In this document: piece after piece, positions 61,142-64,000 of the stretch
How positions within the stretch are numbered: position 1 is the first letter of the stretch
Layout: each line of letters begins with the position of its first letter
NCBI GenBank assembly: GCA_022768185.1
Contig: JALEMS010000023.1
Location: 1 to 64,000, forward strand
Direction: 5' to 3'
Origin: Clostridiales bacterium
GTDB lineage: Bacteria; Bacillota; Clostridia; Oscillospirales; Oscillospiraceae
Length of the DNA: 64,000 bases
Notes under the pieces: generated by a model
Databases searched by the model: none
Told to the model about the DNA's origin: nothing
What the model saw: only the letters and a program-made list of their open reading frames with translations
Translations under genes and position numbers: made by a program

Positions 61142-62116
61142 TCAGAACGCAAACTGGAATACACAGAAGGCGGCATAAATAATCAGCAGCGCAACGCCCT
61201 GTACACGCGAGAGCTTTCCTCGCACCAGCGTGGGCACCGTCAGCAGCAGCATTACCGCGAACATCACCGGGATATCTACAGCCAACGAGGCGTTGACGCC
61301 GGCAATCAGCTTCCCCTGCGGAATGGAAAAGGGCGCCAAAACCGTTGACAGACCGCTGACCAGCACAAGATTGAACAGATTTGCGCCAATGACGTTGCCC
61401 AGTGACAGCGCACCGTGACCCTTTGCCAGCGAGGTGATTGCCGTTACCAGCTCCGGCAGCGAGGTGCCCAATGCAACAAATGTCAGCGCGATAACCGACT
61501 CCGGGACCCCCAGGGCCTGTGCAATGAGTGTTCCGTTGTCTACCAGCAGGCGCGCGCCTACCGCAATGAGCGCTGCCCCTACGACCAGCAGTGCCAGCTG
61601 CTTGGCCAGCGGGGCGTCGTCCTTCCCCGTGTCCTCCGGCTGCGTCGGACGGGAGAGACAACTCTCACGACGGGTCTGCAAAACGGTACACACCATGTAA
61701 ATCACAAATATTGCCAGCAGGATCGCACCGGCCAGACGGCTGAAAAAGCCTGCAGCATAAGCAACTGCTGCGTAAAATACCGCTGCGGCGAAGAAAAACA
61801 GCACCGGCGTACGCAGTGTGCTGCGTGTCACCTCCGCAGGACGGATGGCAATGGTGAGCGCGGCGATGAGCGCCGTGTTGCAGATAACCGAGCCGATGGC
61901 ATTGCCGTAGGCAATTTCTCCGTGTCCGCCAACGGCGGAAGCCGCTGAGACCATCACCTCAGGAAGCGTTGTGCCGATTGAGACAACGGTTGCGCCGATG
62001 AGCAGCTCCGGTATACGCAAGCGATGGGCCAGACCGGTGGCTCCGTCGACAAACCAGTCGCCACCCTTAATGAGCAGCACCAGGCCAACGAGAAACAGCA
62101 AAACAGGGACGAGCAT
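61142..62116 (-). CDS. Calcium/sodium antiporter (CaCA family, YrbG-like)
   Basis: A 324-residue membrane exchanger made of two inverted repeats. Repeat one has TVVSIGTTLPEVMVSAASAVGGHGEIAYGNAIGSVICNTALI; repeat two has TFVALGTSLPELVTAITSLAKGHGALSLGNVIGANLFNLVLV. The Glu in each LPE and the GN(A/V)IG are the ion-binding residues. About ten hydrophobic segments are visible. It lies 20 bases after mntP and shares its transcript, so a role in divalent cation efflux under the same control is likely. Confidence 0.94.
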   Translation of the reverse strand: MLVPVLLFLVGLVLLIKGGDWFVDGATGLAHRLRIPELLIGATVVSIGTTLPEVMVSAASAVGGHGEIAYGNAIGSVICNTALIAALTIAIRPAEVTRSTLRTPVLFFFAAAVFYAAVAYAAGFFSRLAGAILLAIFVIYMVCTVLQTRRESCLSRPTQPEDTGKDDAPLAKQLALLVVGAALIAVGARLLVDNGTLIAQALGVPESVIALTFVALGTSLPELVTAITSLAKGHGALSLGNVIGANLFNLVLVSGLSTVLAPFSIPQGKLIAGVNASLAVDIPVMFAVMLLLTVPTLVRGKLSRVQGVALLIIYAAFCVFQFAF

Positions 62117-62136
62117 AAAACCTCCGATCCGGCGCT

Positions 62137-62724
62137 TCAGAGCACGCCGCTGAGAAAAATCTCAACTCCGATTAAAATCAGTATGACACCGCCCAGAATA
62201 TCCGCCTGATTGGACAGCTTGGTTCCAAAGCGCTTACCCAGCGCCAGGCCCCCCATGCAGATGACGAAGGTAACTGCAGCGATGATGAGCGCAGCGGCCA
62301 GCGCCATTTGCCAGTTGTATTCCGCAATGGTAAAGCCGACGGACAGCGCGTCAATCGACGTAGCCACGCCCTGCACCAGAAGCGCACCGAAGCTGAGCAC
62401 AGCCTCGGGCGACTCGTCCTGCCCGCGCTTGCGAATGCCGCCGATGAGCATTTTTCCACCGATGAACGCCAGTAAAATCAACGCAATCCACGGAATCAGC
62501 CGCTCAAACGAGCGGAAAAGCCGCATCACAGTGTGTACGCACACCCACCCGATCATCGGCATGACAGCCTGAAACAGCGCAAACACGCCGGCGATCACGG
62601 ACATTTTTCCCGCGCGCATCCGCGGCTCGCTCAGTCCGTTTGCCAGCGAGACGGAAAAAGCATCCATTGCCAGTCCGATGCCAAGCAGCGCACTGTTGAG
62701 TACGAACAGGAAGTTCCACTGCAT
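62137..62724 (-). CDS. mntP: Manganese efflux pump MntP
   Basis: A 195-residue, six-segment exporter of Mn2+. Family features are LLGIGLAMDAFSVSLANGL with the acidic Asp, GVFALFQAVMPMIGW, WIALILLAFIGGKMLIGG, then ATSIDALSVGFTIA and GKRFGTKLSNQADILGGVILILIG. ATG 62724 is preferred, with GGAGG 9 bases upstream; TTG 62730 is nearer but too close. It is transcribed from its own promoter through a 150-base structured leader. Confidence 0.94.
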   Translation of the reverse strand: MQWNFLFVLNSALLGIGLAMDAFSVSLANGLSEPRMRAGKMSVIAGVFALFQAVMPMIGWVCVHTVMRLFRSFERLIPWIALILLAFIGGKMLIGGIRKRGQDESPEAVLSFGALLVQGVATSIDALSVGFTIAEYNWQMALAAALIIAAVTFVICMGGLALGKRFGTKLSNQADILGGVILILIGVEIFLSGVL

Positions 62725-62875
62725 ATCCAATTCCCTCCGGGAACCTTTTTTCTTACCATTCCGTCATAATCTGCGGAGACGGGGCATCGCCCGGAGAGCC
62801 GGTATCGTTTCGAAGCGAGCAGCCGTCCTTATCGGGGGTTCTCCGATCACACGGTTTCGGATCGATCAGGCTTTA
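62725..62875 (-). promoter_or_regulatory. Structured 5' leader of mntP (possible riboswitch)
   Basis: A leader of about 150 bases with competing pairings. CGGAGA at 62845-62840 can pair with UCUCCG at either 62797-62792 or 62779-62774. CUCCGGG at 62796-62790 can instead pair with CCCGGAG at 62741-62735, which includes the SD of mntP. I do not find the GGGGAGUA element of the yybP-ykoY manganese riboswitch. Confidence 0.55.
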
Positions 62876-62881
62876 TGGAGC

Positions 62882-62910
62882 ATTATAACCCGTACTGCAC
62901 CGGAACACAA
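62882..62910 (-). promoter_or_regulatory. mntP promoter
   Basis: TTGTGT (62910-62905), a 17-base spacer and TATAAT (62887-62882) on the minus strand. Confidence 0.65.
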
Positions 62911-62959
62911 GCATGATCTGCGGCAGAAGTCAACTTTTTCCTCTCGGCGTGCGGAACGG

Positions 62960-62988
62960 TTGCATTTTTTCACGGGGTCTGGTAGCAT
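62960..62988 (+). promoter_or_regulatory. Promoter of the DUF3298 lipoprotein
   Basis: TTGCAT, a 17-base spacer and TAGCAT (62983-62988), about 65 bases before the gene. Confidence 0.55.
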
Positions 62989-63053
62989 AGCTCATACATC
63001 AATAACAAATAATGTGTATCACTGAAAAACCAGGTTTTACGGAGGATGCTTTG

Positions 63054-63857
63054 ATGAAACGAATTTTTGCACTCGCTCTGTGCCTGTGCATGCTGCTGTG
63101 CGCATGCACAGGCACAACCACGCCAAACGAGCCGAAGCAGCCGGACAATCCTGTGCCTGCCGGGCAGCCGGAGCAGCCGAAGGCTCCGGTTCTCAGGACG
63201 GAGCGGATTATTCTGACGGACGAGGCCATGCAGGCAGCCCGGCTGAACGTGGAGTATGATGCCGTTACAGTCGACGGCGACGGGTTTGATGCGCTCAACC
63301 GTGCTCTGGATGCGTGGAGCCGCAGCCTGGCCGATGATCTGAGTACCGCGGCAAAAAATGTGCTGCCCGATCTTGAGGAGCTGAACGGTGTGGTTTCGGA
63401 GGATACGAGCTATGCGCTGGAGAACAGCGTTGCCATTGTCCGCGCCGATGCACAGTATGTCTGCCTTGCGATCACGTCTTATTCCAGCCTCGGCGGCGTG
63501 CATCCCTTCACCGCCACCCGCTCGGTCTGCTTTGACACGCAGACCGGCAGCCAGCTGCAGCTCAGGGACATTGCCAAAGACTACGACGCCGTCTACCAGG
63601 CCACGCAGGATGCGCTCGCCCATTATGAAGACCGGGAAGCGTTCTTTGAAGACTACGCCGGGACGGTCTATGATATGTTCTATACCAACGAGGACGACAC
63701 GCTGACCTGGCTTCTGGGTGAGGATACGCTGACGATCGTTTTCTCCGTCTATATGATCGCGCCTTACGCCTACGGCCCGCTTGAGGTGGTGCTTCCGTTT
63801 ACAGACGGCACGCTTTCAGACGGCGCGTCCGGTTCTGTGGTAACAACCCTCGACTGA
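63054..63857 (+). CDS. DUF4163/DUF3298-domain lipoprotein
   Basis: A 267-residue exported lipoprotein. The signal peptide IFALALCLCMLLCACTGT ends in a lipobox with Cys at about residue 18. A Pro/Gln/Glu-rich linker (NEPKQPDNPVPAGQPEQPK) follows. The rest has the DUF4163 to DUF3298 layout also seen in RsiV and PdaC: LNVEYDAVTVDGDGFDALNRALDAW, then YSSLGGVHPFTATRSVCFDTQTGSQLQLRDI and FSVYMIAPYAYGPLEVVLPF. In RsiV this domain binds lysozyme; here binding of a wall glycan is only inference. ATG 63054 has GGAGG 8 bases upstream. Confidence 0.9.
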   Translation: MKRIFALALCLCMLLCACTGTTTPNEPKQPDNPVPAGQPEQPKAPVLRTERIILTDEAMQAARLNVEYDAVTVDGDGFDALNRALDAWSRSLADDLSTAAKNVLPDLEELNGVVSEDTSYALENSVAIVRADAQYVCLAITSYSSLGGVHPFTATRSVCFDTQTGSQLQLRDIAKDYDAVYQATQDALAHYEDREAFFEDYAGTVYDMFYTNEDDTLTWLLGEDTLTIVFSVYMIAPYAYGPLEVVLPFTDGTLSDGASGSVVTTLD

Positions 63858-63880
63858 ATTTCATATCCCGGAAGAGTCCG

Positions 63881-63914
63881 ACGGCCGGAGGCAGCAGCTG
63901 CCTCCGGCCGTTTT
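63881..63914 (+). terminator. Terminator after the lipoprotein gene
   Basis: A 14-bp perfect stem (63881-63894 with 63898-63911) followed by TTTT. From 63915 to the window end I see nothing. Confidence 0.85.
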
Positions 63915-64000
63915 GAATCTCTGTGCCGCAGTACCGGTTTGACATGAGTTTTACAAAAGCTGCCTTTTCCATTTTACAGCCGGCCGGTATTCTGAAAACT

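Noticed and set aside
60048-61661. 537-codon minus-strand ORF over glnN and caxA
   Set aside because: It runs through the strongest terminator in the window and has no family features.
62725-62875. yybP-ykoY manganese riboswitch before mntP
   Set aside because: The location is right, but the GGGGAGUA loop was not found, so I report a structured leader and not this class.
1-64000. tRNA, rRNA, CRISPR arrays, insertion sequences or prophage
   Set aside because: I looked for T-loop sequences, regularly spaced repeats and transposase or integrase clusters and saw none. The two tyrosine recombinases look like housekeeping Xer proteins.

Overview
The window reads as chromosomal core sequence from a GC-rich, endospore-forming Clostridia, most likely of the Oscillospiraceae (Ruminococcaceae) type. 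Supporting this are the sporulation genes spoVAC, a SpoIID-like gene, sigH, spoIVA, cwlD, spoIIP and a sleB-type hydrolase. A PPi-type phosphofructokinase, a type III glutamine synthetase, RqcP and a GdpP-type c-di-AMP phosphodiesterase fit the same group. Consensus TTGACA/TATAAT promoters and strong Shine-Dalgarno (SD) sites are common, and many genes seem to start with TTG. I saw no rRNA, tRNA, CRISPR array, transposase or prophage.

Layout. 1-3260: a GntR-controlled ABC export operon, running off the left edge, with a consensus promoter buried in a 23-bp inverted repeat. 3319-5493: argS behind a DUF1934 gene. 5793-6725: an unknown gene and a lone spoVAC. 6793-9059: brnQ and a YczE/DUF6198 membrane protein, the latter behind an attenuator-like leader. 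9223-9846: an AT-rich island with a membrane-anchored XRE regulator. 10113-17893: the operon gdpP-rplI-dnaB-tilS-hpt-ftsH, read leftward. 18099-24705: tatD, an orphan histidine kinase, gap, a SpoVB/MurJ-like flippase, mazG, HU and rqcP. 24776-27606: asd-dapA-dapB for lysine and diaminopimelate. 27850-36206: SpoIID-like, queA, tgt, yajC, a small membrane protein, xerD, ruvC-ruvA-ruvB. 36312-40422: sigH, a zinc-ribbon protein, trmK, a Nif3-like protein and spoIVA. 40491-51643, all leftward: fba, a degenerate P-type ATPase, an aminotransferase, cwlD, radA, a XerC-like recombinase, mpg and an MBOAT/DHHW O-acetylation pair. 51853-54370: PPi-PFK and an acyltransferase. 54453-56546: a PerR-like regulator, a CBS protein and spoIIP, leftward. 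56702-61031: TSCPD protein, SleB-type hydrolase, rsmG, glnN. 61142-62724: mntP-caxA behind a structured leader. 63054-63857: a lipoprotein.

How the genes work together. Sporulation functions are spread over the window: commitment (SigH), peptidoglycan remodelling in engulfment (SpoIIP, SpoIID-like), coat assembly (SpoIVA), cortex maturation (CwlD), DPA channel (SpoVAC) and germination (SleB-type). Genome upkeep is the other theme: RuvABC, RadA, DnaB, two Xer recombinases, MPG, MazG and HU.

The most unusual items are: a full-length P-type ATPase that has lost its catalytic Asp, the TGE loop and the GDGxND motif (48692-50677); the mntP leader, which has mutually exclusive pairings but no yybP-ykoY signature; the attenuator in front of the DUF6198 gene; two genes whose SD lies in the 3' arm of the preceding terminator; and dif-like XerD half-sites near both Xer genes.
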